Assembly: GCA_027493445.1 (NCBI GenBank)
Contig: JAOSKU010000001.1
Coordinates: 1,290,501 to 1,354,500, forward strand
Source of the DNA: Thermoleophilia bacterium
GTDB lineage: Bacteria; Actinomycetota; Thermoleophilia; RBG-16-64-13
DNA: 64,000 nt
Direction of reading: 5' to 3'
Shown: one piece after another, positions 19,385 through 27,938 of the stretch
How positions within the stretch are numbered: the first letter of the stretch is position 1
How the letters are laid out: the number at the start of each line of letters is the position of its first letter
Position numbers and translations under genes: made by a program
The notes under the pieces: model-generated
The model's database searches: none
Told to the model about the DNA's origin: nothing
Seen by the model: the letters and a program-made list of their open reading frames with translations, nothing else

Positions 19385-20466
19385 GTGGCTATCTGCTATT
19401 ACACCTGTGCCTTGGTCCCACCGGGCTTCCTGGCACTGGCTGGTGTGACGCCCCGCAGGCTCGCCCCGGCGGCACCGAGCACCCCCCCTAGCCCCGGAGC
19501 CATCGCCGCTCACCCCATGACCTGTCCCTACGTCACCGTCCTGCTGGCCTCGGCCGCCGACACGATCGGACACGCAGATCAGCTGGTCGTGCCCACTGGC
19601 TGCGACGCCATGCGCCGCGCGGGCGAGGCTCTCGCCGCGCGCCTCCCAGGCCGGGTAAGGAGCCTGCAGATCCCACGGGGAACGGAGCCCGGGGCCGTGG
19701 ACGCTCTGTCGCGTGACCTCGAGACCCTCCTCGCCGGCCTGACTGAACATGCCGACCCTGACTCGAACGGGCAGGCGCCGGAGAGCAGCGCTCTGTTCGC
19801 CCACCCCCGACGATGGGCGGCGCCTTCATCGTCGCCGGCCCCCTCAGCGACGACGGCCTGCCCCGTTTCGTCGAGGCCCTGGGGCTGCCGGTGTCAGGCG
19901 TGGAGTCGTGCACCGGTCCCGACCGGGCCGGTGCCCTGGCCGCCTTCGACATTCACGGGACTGGCGACCCCACGCCTGCAAGCGCCAACCCCACCGTAAC
20001 GACGACCACGGGGACTCCCCAGAACGCCCAGGCCGGCGCCCGCGCTGACGGCGGCCGCGCCGACTTCTCCGCGGCCGCCCGTCGGGCGGCCGCGATCATC
20101 CTCGAGGGAGCCAGCTGCCCCCGCTCCACGGTTGGGTCGCGGCGGTCGTACCTGGCCCGCCGGCTCGACGAGACCGCCGCCCGCGCCGTCATCTACGCCC
20201 GCCTACCCTTCTGCGACCCCGGCGCCTACGACGCCCTGACCATCTCCCGCCTGGCCTCCGAGCGGAGCCTGCCCTTCCTGGAGGTCGAGGTGGCCTACCC
20301 GTTCGAGCCTGCCGGGCCCCTGCGCGTGCGCATCGAGGCCTTTCTCGAGACCCTGCTGCTCGAGGCCGACCTGCTCGGCCCCGACGCCGACCTCTTCGGT
20401 GAGGGCGAGAGCTCCGGCGACGACCCGGACTGCCGGCCGGCCGAACGACCCGAGGTCCTCTCGTGA
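19385..20466 (+). CDS. 2-hydroxyacyl-CoA dehydratase-like subunit 1, apparent frameshift
   Basis: Member of the HgdB/BcrC/FldBC fold, whose subunits bind a [4Fe-4S] cluster and dehydrate 2-hydroxyacyl-CoA or reduce aromatic CoA esters. The GTG at 19385 gives AICYYTCALVPPGFLALAGV, then DQLVVPTGCDAMRRAGEALA. After a five-C run (19804-19808) the frame changes to MGGAFIVAGPLSDDGLPRFV, continuing through ASCPRSTVGSRR and YARLPFCDPGAYDAL to 20466. The joined product is about 360 residues. Cysteines in the first segment, the GCDAMRR motif and FCDP match family positions. It overlaps the next subunit by GTGA. No activator ATPase is present nearby, so the substrate and activation are unknown. Confidence 0.75.
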
Positions 20467-21698
20467 CCGACCTCACCGCCACCAGCCTGGCCGCCGGCAT
20501 GGCACGCCGAGCCGTCGTCGCCCGCACCCGGTTGGCCGCTTTCCAGTCGGGCACGGCCCGCCGCTACCTGGAGCACACCGCGCTGAAGGCCTCCCTCGAG
20601 CTCTACGAACCGGGCGCCTTCGTTCCCTGGGTGTCGTATCTGTTCCCTCCCGAGATCCTGGCCTCGTACGAGCTCACGCCCATGATCCCCGAGGTTGGGG
20701 CCGCCACTCTCACCGGCAGCGAGTTCCGCACCGAGGTGGAGGCGGCCGTCAACCGCCTGCCGCTCTCCCGCGATCTCTGCAGCTACCACCGGGCCGCGTT
20801 GGCGTCGCTGGAGGCAAAGCTCCTGCCGGCGCCTTCCATCTGCGTGGGCACCACCCCCCTCTGCCTGGGCAAGGAGTGCCTGCTCGACGGGCTGGCCCAG
20901 CAGATGGGCGTGCCTTTCCGCGAGATCCACGTGCCTCTCCCCCCCGACGACGGTCCCGCCGGCGAGGAGGCCGTGGCTCGGGTGGCTACTCAGCTCCGGG
21001 ACGTACATCGGGAGCTCAGCCGCCTCACCGGGCGCCGCTCCCGCCTCGACCGTGCTGTAGCGTACTCGAACCGGGCCGCCGCCGCCTGGCGCACCATCGT
21101 CCAGGGCCGTCTCGACGACGGGCTACTGCTGAACGGTCGCCAAACCTTCGCCTTCACCTTCCTCGGCCAGATCGTCTGGGGCACCGAGGCCGGGGCCAAG
21201 GGCTTCGAAAAGCTGCTGAGCGATCGCGGCCGCAAAGACCTGCTCCTCCCCACCCGAGACGGGGGCCGCCCGCCCCGCCTACGCCTCCTCTGGCTCCACA
21301 CCGTACCGCACCACGACACCACCCTCTTCGACCTGATCGCCGAGCGTGACGCGGCGGTGGTCTTCGAGGAGATGGGACAGGTGCACATCGATCTCCTCGA
21401 CCCGGCTGATCCCTTCCCCGGACTGGCCCGCCGGCTGATCGAGCACCCCCTCTGGGGCACGGCGAGCCGCCGGGCCCGCCTGGTCACCACCTTGGCGCGC
21501 CGGGCGCGCATCGACGGCGTCATCCATTTCAACCACTGGGGCTGTCGCCACGGCGCCGGTACCCTGCCCGTTCTGCGCGATGCGCTCCACGGCGCGGGCC
21601 TCCCTTTCCTGGCCCTGGACGGCGACGCCCTGGATCGACCGGGAGCCGGCAACGAGAAGGCCGCCGGCCAGCTGGAGAGCTTCCTCGAGATGCTGTGA
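20463..21698 (+). CDS. 2-hydroxyacyl-CoA dehydratase-like subunit 2
   Basis: 411 residues, same family as the preceding gene and translationally coupled to it (GTGA). Family segments in order are PWVSYLFPPEILASYELTPM, the cysteine in DLCSYHRAALASLEAKL, a second pair of cysteines (TTPLCLGKECLLDGLAQQMG) and the C-terminal IHFNHWGCRHGAGTLPVLRD with FLALDGDALDRPG. Two such subunits normally form a heterodimer with one Fe-S cluster each and need an ATP-driven activator (HgdC type), not seen here. The presence of the CoA-substrate mutase and a citrate-synthase homologue nearby suggests organic or amino acid fermentation, but the substrate cannot be assigned. Confidence 0.82.
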   Translation: MTDLTATSLAAGMARRAVVARTRLAAFQSGTARRYLEHTALKASLELYEPGAFVPWVSYLFPPEILASYELTPMIPEVGAATLTGSEFRTEVEAAVNRLPLSRDLCSYHRAALASLEAKLLPAPSICVGTTPLCLGKECLLDGLAQQMGVPFREIHVPLPPDDGPAGEEAVARVATQLRDVHRELSRLTGRRSRLDRAVAYSNRAAAAWRTIVQGRLDDGLLLNGRQTFAFTFLGQIVWGTEAGAKGFEKLLSDRGRKDLLLPTRDGGRPPRLRLLWLHTVPHHDTTLFDLIAERDAAVVFEEMGQVHIDLLDPADPFPGLARRLIEHPLWGTASRRARLVTTLARRARIDGVIHFNHWGCRHGAGTLPVLRDALHGAGLPFLALDGDALDRPGAGNEKAAGQLESFLEML

Positions 21699-21802
21699 AG
21701 GCGTACGGATCCCCGCTCCAGGGTAGGTGGCCTCTGATCGCCCCGCCCGAGAAACACCGACTGATGCGGACTCGGGAGCCGTCAGCACGAGGGGAGGACG
21801 CC

Positions 21803-22072
21803 ATGTTGTTCGTGGCCATGGGAAAAGTCCGTGCGGGGACCACCCGTGAGCGGGTCGGTCGGCGGACCCAGTGGGATTACCCGCCGGGCTTGAAAGTCAT
21901 AGGCGAGTACTGGGTCCAGAGCCCCGACCCGAACGTCATCACCATCTGCGAGGCCGATAGCGTCGCGCCGATCATCGCAGCCACCTCCGACTGGGACGAC
22001 GTCATGTCCTGGACAGTACTGCCGGCCATCAGCGCGCAGGAAGGGCTGGAGATGGCCAAGCAGATGGCGTAA
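21803..22072 (+). CDS. DUF3303-type small protein
   Basis: 89 residues. Its pattern (MLFVAMGKVRAGTTRERVGR, LKVIGEYWVQSPDPNVITIC, MSWTVLPAISAQEGLEMAKQ) matches DUF3303/GYD-like small alpha-beta proteins of unknown function, probably dimeric ferredoxin-like folds. The ATG follows GGGGAGGACGCC. It is separated from the dehydratase genes by about 100 bases and may be its own unit. Confidence 0.65.
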   Translation: MLFVAMGKVRAGTTRERVGRRTQWDYPPGLKVIGEYWVQSPDPNVITICEADSVAPIIAATSDWDDVMSWTVLPAISAQEGLEMAKQMA

Positions 22073-22223
22073 TGCCCGCGCCGGCGGCCGGCGCCTCGCA
22101 GCGCGGGCCGGCGGCCTAAGGAAACAGCGGGGCGATCATCTCGACGGAACGTCAGCACGTCGCCGCTCGTCGGAGTACCGCGATCACCAAGAGTGCACCG
22201 CGACCACCCGGGGAGAGACACTC

Positions 22224-23783
22224 ATGTCACAAGCTGTCGGCCGGGTCCGGGCCATGCCCGCGGTCGTCCTGGCCATGCTCCTGGTGCTTCTATCTTCGAT
22301 CCTCGTCGCCCCCTCCCCCGCCCACGCCGACGACACCAGCATGGGCGGCGCCGGCGGCAGTGTGTACCCCGCCACCAGCCCCGACATCCGTATGGAGGCC
22401 GAGACCGTGCAGGCCGTTATCTATGGGGGCTTTGCCGAGTACCGGGTCGATTTCGAGTTCGCGAACGAAGGGCCGGCTCAGACAGTTCTCCTCGGCTTCC
22501 CCTTCGCCGTCACCAAGGCCGAACCCGGCTACAACAGCTTCCCGCCCACGGCCTTCCGCGCCTGGCAGGACGGCCGCCCCCTCGACGTCACCTTAGGCCG
22601 CGACGTGGCCCAGAACGATGCCCGCGACGGGACCGTCGGTTACTTCCTGCACGAGGCCCCCTTCGATCACGGCCGCACGACCATCACCGTGAGCTACCTG
22701 GCGCGCCCGTCGATGGCCATGGGCAGTGCGTTCGCGGAGATCGCACCCCCGGAGCTCCGCGACCTGCCGGCCTGGGAGACCTGGTACGACTACTGGCTGC
22801 ACACCGGCGCCTCCTGGAAGGGCCCCATCGGCAAGGCCGTGGTGCGCATCGTCCCCGCCGACACCTTCACCGGCTACGGCGCCGAGGCCAAGCGAGCCGA
22901 CTTCACCTACCCCAGCGCCCGTCTCACGTCGCCGGAGTCTTACACACGCAGCGTTGGGGGCGAGCTGCGCTGGCTCTTCGAGGACTTCGAGCCCTCCGAT
23001 TCCACCGGCGACGGCTGGTCGACCTACGACGTCCGCTTCGGCTTCGCTCAGCCGCGCTTCGCGGAGATTCCCGCCGGAACGCCGCTACCGGATACCGGCC
23101 CCCGTATCGTCGACGTCACCGCCTCCAGCACGAAAAACTGGACCGAGACCGCCGAGTTCGCCCCCCGCGGCGTTGCCGACGGCATCCCCAACACGGCCTG
23201 GTGCGAGGCTGCCCCGGGGCCCGGCATCGGCGAGACCCTGCGCTTCGAGCTGGCCGCCGAAACCACCATCCGCGAGGTGCGCATCCTGCCGGGCAAGAAC
23301 AGGGAGACCGGCATCTTCGGCCTCTGCGGCCGGCCCAAGTCGGTGCGCCTGACCTTCTCCGACGGCACGACTGCCGCATACCACCTCGAAGACCAGCCGG
23401 CGGTCCAGCGCTTTCCCGTCGATGCCCGGGCCGTGTGGGCAGAGCTCGAGATCCTCGACAGCTATCCCGGCACCCAGCAGCACGATACGTACATCTCCGA
23501 GGTCGAGTTCGGATCCGAACCGGCACCCAGCTTCATCGCCTTCCAGAGGCTGCTGAACGAGGGGGACGCCGCCCCCGCACCCCTGGCCGCCACGGCGACG
23601 TCCACGACGGCCGCTTTCGACGCGCAGTCCGCGGGCATTACGGTCACCGGCGTGACGACGGGGGCCAATGAGACCGAGGCCGCTCCTGCGGGCGCAGGGG
23701 TTTGGATCCTCGCGGCGGCGGCCGCCCTGGCCTTGGCCGCCGGCGCCGCCGTCGTCGTCCGGCGTGCCCTTCAGAAGACGTAG
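22224..23783 (+). CDS. Surface protein with DUF4424-like and discoidin-like domains
   Basis: 519 residues. A signal peptide (PAVVLAMLLVLLSSILVAPS, cleavage near AHA) leads a DUF4424-like region (about 35-285; MGGAGGSVYPATSPDIRMEA is close to the family's start). A discoidin/NADase-type glycan-binding domain follows (about 290-440; VTASSTKNWTETAEFAPRGV, DGIPNTAWCEAAPGPGIGET, ETTIREVRILPGKNRE). A linker rich in Ala/Thr, a final membrane segment (AGVWILAAAAALALAAGAAV) and a short basic tail complete it. This topology anchors the protein with its domains outside the membrane. A carbohydrate-binding role is family inference; no catalytic domain was identified. Confidence 0.75.
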   Translation: MSQAVGRVRAMPAVVLAMLLVLLSSILVAPSPAHADDTSMGGAGGSVYPATSPDIRMEAETVQAVIYGGFAEYRVDFEFANEGPAQTVLLGFPFAVTKAEPGYNSFPPTAFRAWQDGRPLDVTLGRDVAQNDARDGTVGYFLHEAPFDHGRTTITVSYLARPSMAMGSAFAEIAPPELRDLPAWETWYDYWLHTGASWKGPIGKAVVRIVPADTFTGYGAEAKRADFTYPSARLTSPESYTRSVGGELRWLFEDFEPSDSTGDGWSTYDVRFGFAQPRFAEIPAGTPLPDTGPRIVDVTASSTKNWTETAEFAPRGVADGIPNTAWCEAAPGPGIGETLRFELAAETTIREVRILPGKNRETGIFGLCGRPKSVRLTFSDGTTAAYHLEDQPAVQRFPVDARAVWAELEILDSYPGTQQHDTYISEVEFGSEPAPSFIAFQRLLNEGDAAPAPLAATATSTTAAFDAQSAGITVTGVTTGANETEAAPAGAGVWILAAAAALALAAGAAVVVRRALQKT

Positions 23784-23930
23784 CCGCGGGCGATCGCTCG
23801 ACGCCCGCACGCCTCCGGACCGGATTTCCGCTATGCTAGCAGCACATCGGCCGGCACCGGACGCCGGCCGTCTGCCACCCGGTCGGCCTCGGCGAGGTCG
23901 GCGCGACACAAAGGAGTGAGCCTCGATCCC

Positions 23931-24695
23931 ATGGCGGAAGACACAGCACGTACACTCGCCGTCTTCATCGACTTCGAGAACCTGGCCATCGGCTTCAAGC
24001 GGCGCCAGGGTCAGTTCGACATCCAGAAGATCCTCGAACGCCTCGTCGAGAAAGGCAAGGTCATCGTCAAGAAGGCCTACGCCGATTGGGGCGAATACAA
24101 GCAGTACACCAAGCCCCTGCACGAGGCGGCCATCGAGCTCATCGAGATCCCCCGGCGGAGCATGACCGGCAAGAACTCGGCCGACATCCGCCTGGCCGTA
24201 GACGCTATGGATCTCGCCTGGTCGAAGGAGCACATCGATACCTTCGTGATCGTATCGGGCGACTCCGACTTCTCCCCACTGGTCTCCAAGCTGAAAGAGA
24301 ACGGCAAGCACATCATCGGCATCGGCATGCGCGATTCGACCTCCGACCTGCTGGCCGGCAACTGCGACGAGTTCATCTTCTACGAGGATCTGGAGAAGGC
24401 GCCGGTTGTGCTGCTGCCCACTCCCGTCGACGGTGACGTCCCCAAGGGCAAACGCGAGGTCTACGAGCTGCTCTTCGAGTCGATCGCGGCCCTCATCCGC
24501 GAGAACAAGGACCCCATCTTCGCCTCCATGGTCAAGGACACCATGCAGCGCAAGCGACCCTCGTTCAGCGAGTCCGGCTACGGCTACCGCAGCTTCAGCG
24601 ACCTGCTCGAGGACGTCGAAAAGAAGGGCTTCATCAAGCTACGCCGCGACCGTAAGGCCGGCGGCACCTACGTGGTCGAGGGATTCACGCGCTAG
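23931..24695 (+). CDS. NYN-domain protein with LOTUS-like tail
   Basis: 254 residues. The NYN (PIN-like) nuclease-fold domain occupies about 1-150, with conserved acidic residues in LAVFIDFENLAIGFKRR, NSADIRLAVDAMDLAW and FVIVSGDSDFSPLVSKLKE. The C-terminal 70 residues (REVYELLFESIAALIRENKD, FSESGYGYRSFSDLLEDVEK) look like an OST-HTH/LOTUS RNA-binding domain, a common pairing. An RNA-processing or RNA-binding role is expected from the family. The ATG at 23931 is favoured; an in-frame GTG at 23916 overlaps the AAGGAG site and is less likely. Single-gene unit ending at a strong terminator. Confidence 0.85.
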   Translation: MAEDTARTLAVFIDFENLAIGFKRRQGQFDIQKILERLVEKGKVIVKKAYADWGEYKQYTKPLHEAAIELIEIPRRSMTGKNSADIRLAVDAMDLAWSKEHIDTFVIVSGDSDFSPLVSKLKENGKHIIGIGMRDSTSDLLAGNCDEFIFYEDLEKAPVVLLPTPVDGDVPKGKREVYELLFESIAALIRENKDPIFASMVKDTMQRKRPSFSESGYGYRSFSDLLEDVEKKGFIKLRRDRKAGGTYVVEGFTR

Positions 24696-24731
24696 GGGCC
24701 TGTGGAGCGCGCTCGCGCGCTCCACAGGCCC
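24696..24731. terminator. Bidirectional terminator between convergent units
   Basis: Perfect 16-bp stem (GGGCCTGTGGAGCGCG and complement) with a CTCG loop, directly after the NYN gene stop and 46 bases from the stop of the oppositely transcribed molybdoenzyme gene. Confidence 0.8.
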
Positions 24732-24776
24732 GGCAATCCGGGCGAACCTCCGCCGAGCGAGTCGGCCACTCGCCTC

Positions 24777-27700
24777 CTAGGCCACCCGCTCGACCCGTAC
24801 CCACGAGTCCATAAAGGACGCGCTCCCGCCCACCGGATCGGTGAGGCAGACGTTGGGCACATCCGGATCGGACAGCATGAGCGGGTTGACGGTGAGCCCG
24901 CGTCCGCGCCGGGGATCCGCGGGTACTTCCTGCCCGTCGATGGTCACGGTGGCGGAGCCGTAGCCCCAATGCCCGAAGTGGTGAGAGACGGCCACCACGC
25001 CGGGGCGCAGCCCTTGACGCACTTCTATGCGTCCAGTGATCGGGATGATCGTACCCCCGCCGAGATCGATCTCGCCCTTGGGGTTGGTCCGCGAGGTCAA
25101 TCGCACTTCGTCGCCGTCCTGCAGCCCGGCGGCAGCCGCGTCGGCGGCGCTCATCCAGATCGTGTTCTCCGGGCGCAACGGCAAAACCCAGTAATTGCCG
25201 ATGGTCCGGCTCTGCGTATGGAACACCTCTTTGTAGGTGATGAGTTTATATTCACCCTCCATCGCCTCGAGAGGCTGTCCCATCGCTGTCGTGGGCGGAA
25301 GATAGGTAGCCGTGCCTCCGAGTGGCTTTCCGGTAAGAGAGTGGCGGCCCTTGCCTGGACCCTCCATGTACAGATGCACCAGCCCTTTCAGAGCGTGCGC
25401 CAACCGATCGCCGTCGTAGGCGTGGTCGAAGGGGTCGAAGCGCCCGCCCCGATTGAGCACGTAGACCACCTTGGCCCACTCCTCGGGGCGCAGGGCCTGA
25501 CGCCAGCGCTCCCACGAGTAGACGGCGGCGGGAAGGTGCTCCCGCGCTTTCTGGAACAGCTGCATCTCGGAGTCGGAAGCATCCGGCACGGCTTCATCCG
25601 GATGATCACCGGCGGCGATGTTCGCCGCCAGCTTCAGGTAGTAGTCCTCGGGCCGGGTAAAGTGCATCCGCGGGCCGAATGCATCCCGTCCAAAACCGGA
25701 AAGTCCCAAACGGTCGGCCACGGCCAGGAACACGGCTTCCAAGCTCACCGGCATGGGCTCGCCGGCGACCTCCACGACCTCCGTGAGCGGTCCCACGACC
25801 GGCTGGCGCACAGGACTTACCGGGCTCTGCACATCCGGCACCGGGTGGGGGAAACCCCAGCGCTCGAGGTAGGTGATGTCCGGAAAGATGTAGTCGGCGT
25901 AGACCGTGGTCTCGCCCACGACGATATCGCACGAGATCACCAGAGGGATCTTCTCGAGATCCCGGATGATGCCCACCTGCAGATGCCCGGCCGGGGTCGA
26001 GTAGAGGGGCGCGCCCTTGTGATTGAATAGCACCTGGATGGGATACGGATAGCCATCGCCGGCCGAAGGTAGCACCTCCTGATAGACGTTGCTGGTGAAC
26101 GGGTACCAGGGGCGTGTCGCCGGGTAGCCCGCGTCGCGAGCGAAGAGGGTGCTTTTCTCGTAGGCCCACTTCTCGCGCGTAAGAGGAACTCCGAAGGCCG
26201 CGAGCGCTCGGGGATGCAGGTCGGCCAGCGGGTATGGCTGAGCTTCCTTGTCCCCCTGCTCGTGCCAGTGGCCGCCCCCCTGGGAAAGGCCTCCGGTCCA
26301 GTCGGGATTGCCCACCAGGCAGTTCAGAGCCAGGATGGCCAGCCCGTTGTAGTAGCCGTTGGTATGCTGCACCGCTCCCCGGTACATTTCGGCCACGGCC
26401 TTCTTCCCGTGGGAGGTGAACTCACGGGCCAGGGTCTCGACCACAGTCGCATCGACACCTGCGATTTCCGCGTACTCTTCCACGGTCTTGCCGCGGGCGT
26501 TCTCGGAGAGAAGCCGGAATGCCGTCTTGGCCTCCACCCCGTTCAGGCGCACGGCCGCGTCGAGGTCGGCCACGACCACCGCCGTCTCGTCACCGGGCGA
26601 CACCGGCACCGGAACTCCATCTCGCACCACGACCACCTGTTCGGCGCTCCCCAGACCGACCGCATCTGCCCGCAGGTAGCCGCCCGGAACACCGTCCTGA
26701 ATCTCCACCAGGTAGCCCGCCCCGCTCCAGCAGCTCTCACCAAAGGCCGCGGCCGCCGCCTTGGTGGCGTTGCGCAGAAAGCCCTCGTCGTAGGCCTGAT
26801 TGTCGATGATCCAGCGCACCATTGCCATGGCCAGAGCCGCATCCGTGCCGGGCTTGATAGGCACCCAGTGGTCGGCCTTACCCGCCGTCTTCGAGAGACG
26901 AGGATCCACGACGGCGAAACGGAAGTTGCGTGCGCGCATGGAATGCGTGACCTTCTCGGCCATGGGAGTCACTCCGAAGTTGGCCTCGAACGCCCCGGTC
27001 CCGAAGAAGATCACAAACTCGGCGTTCAGAAGATCGGGCTTCATGTGGGTCTTGCCCTTCTCGAACTTGAGAGCGCCATTCTTGACGGTCGGCTGGTCGG
27101 TGGTATGTGCGTACGCGATGTGATGGGACTGCTCGCAGATCGTGGTGTGCTCGAAGAAGTTCACCGACCCGAAAGCCCCGTTCACAAACCGCTTGGCCAA
27201 CTCTCCCCGGCCATGCTCGATGCGGCCCGCCATGAAGACGAAGCCATTGTTCTTGGGTCCCAGATCCGGATGCTCGGGGTCCAGCAGTACATCCGCATAG
27301 GCGCCGTGCGTACCCTTGAACTCGTCGACGGTCATGGCGCCGGCCTGCAGCTTCTTGATATCGGCCGCCATGGCTTCGGCGGTCGAGCCGTCTTTCAGGA
27401 CGAACAGTTCGCGCAACCCCGGCACGTGACGGTCCTCTCCGATGTCGGCGAACAACCGGCCACCTTCGACGATCTCCTCGACCGCCTGGGAGAAGGGGAT
27501 GGTTCTCCATTGATTGGACCCCCGAGGTCCAGTGCGCTTGAGAACCTTCACCAGACGATACGGGTCGTAGAGCGTTTGCAGACCAGCCTGGCCACGTGGG
27601 CAGACTTTCCCGTCGACGCGCGCGGCCTCCTCCAACGAAGTGGTCTCGGAAGGTAGATTGGGGATCAGATTCTGCGGACTCAACGGATTTCCGTCGATCT

Positions 27701-27938
27701 TCACCGCCACTCCGTCTGCGACGCGCACCTTGACATTGCAGTCGATGTGGCATTGCAGGCAGGTCGTGTAGAGTGTGCTCTCCACGCTCAGCAGCGGATT
27801 CCCACCTTCGGGCGCCGAGCGGGCAACCCCCACCACCGCCCCTCGGCTCTGCGTGAGCAATTCGACACCCAGGAGAGCGCCCCCCGTCGCCAAGCCCGTC
27901 CCCTTCAGAAACTGCCGCCGCGTGCACCCCTGGTCCAT
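24777..27938 (-). CDS. Module A: Tat-exported molybdopterin oxidoreductase catalytic subunit
   Basis: 1,053 residues. Large DMSO-reductase-family enzyme of the polysulfide/tetrathionate/selenate/arsenate reductase branch. A twin-arginine leader ([20 protein letters not shown]) shows export. The N-terminal [4Fe-4S] site is C60-x2-C63-x3-C67-x45-C113. The likely Mo ligand is C268 in FFEHTTICEQSHH, as in Cys-ligated members. The C-terminal cofactor-binding domain includes QSRTIGNYWVLPLRPENTIW and ends in VCLTDPVGGSASFMDSWVRV. The size matches tetrathionate (TtrA) and Bacillus-type selenate reductases better than arsenate reductase (about 850). The start overlaps the NrfD stop (TAATG). Likely role: terminal reductase at the outer membrane face. 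The electron acceptor is not determinable. Confidence 0.85.
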   Translation of the reverse strand: MDQGCTRRQFLKGTGLATGGALLGVELLTQSRGAVVGVARSAPEGGNPLLSVESTLYTTCLQCHIDCNVKVRVADGVAVKIDGNPLSPQNLIPNLPSETTSLEEAARVDGKVCPRGQAGLQTLYDPYRLVKVLKRTGPRGSNQWRTIPFSQAVEEIVEGGRLFADIGEDRHVPGLRELFVLKDGSTAEAMAADIKKLQAGAMTVDEFKGTHGAYADVLLDPEHPDLGPKNNGFVFMAGRIEHGRGELAKRFVNGAFGSVNFFEHTTICEQSHHIAYAHTTDQPTVKNGALKFEKGKTHMKPDLLNAEFVIFFGTGAFEANFGVTPMAEKVTHSMRARNFRFAVVDPRLSKTAGKADHWVPIKPGTDAALAMAMVRWIIDNQAYDEGFLRNATKAAAAAFGESCWSGAGYLVEIQDGVPGGYLRADAVGLGSAEQVVVVRDGVPVPVSPGDETAVVVADLDAAVRLNGVEAKTAFRLLSENARGKTVEEYAEIAGVDATVVETLAREFTSHGKKAVAEMYRGAVQHTNGYYNGLAILALNCLVGNPDWTGGLSQGGGHWHEQGDKEAQPYPLADLHPRALAAFGVPLTREKWAYEKSTLFARDAGYPATRPWYPFTSNVYQEVLPSAGDGYPYPIQVLFNHKGAPLYSTPAGHLQVGIIRDLEKIPLVISCDIVVGETTVYADYIFPDITYLERWGFPHPVPDVQSPVSPVRQPVVGPLTEVVEVAGEPMPVSLEAVFLAVADRLGLSGFGRDAFGPRMHFTRPEDYYLKLAANIAAGDHPDEAVPDASDSEMQLFQKAREHLPAAVYSWERWRQALRPEEWAKVVYVLNRGGRFDPFDHAYDGDRLAHALKGLVHLYMEGPGKGRHSLTGKPLGGTATYLPPTTAMGQPLEAMEGEYKLITYKEVFHTQSRTIGNYWVLPLRPENTIWMSAADAAAAGLQDGDEVRLTSRTNPKGEIDLGGGTIIPITGRIEVRQGLRPGVVAVSHHFGHWGYGSATVTIDGQEVPADPRRGRGLTVNPLMLSDPDVPNVCLTDPVGGSASFMDSWVRVERVA

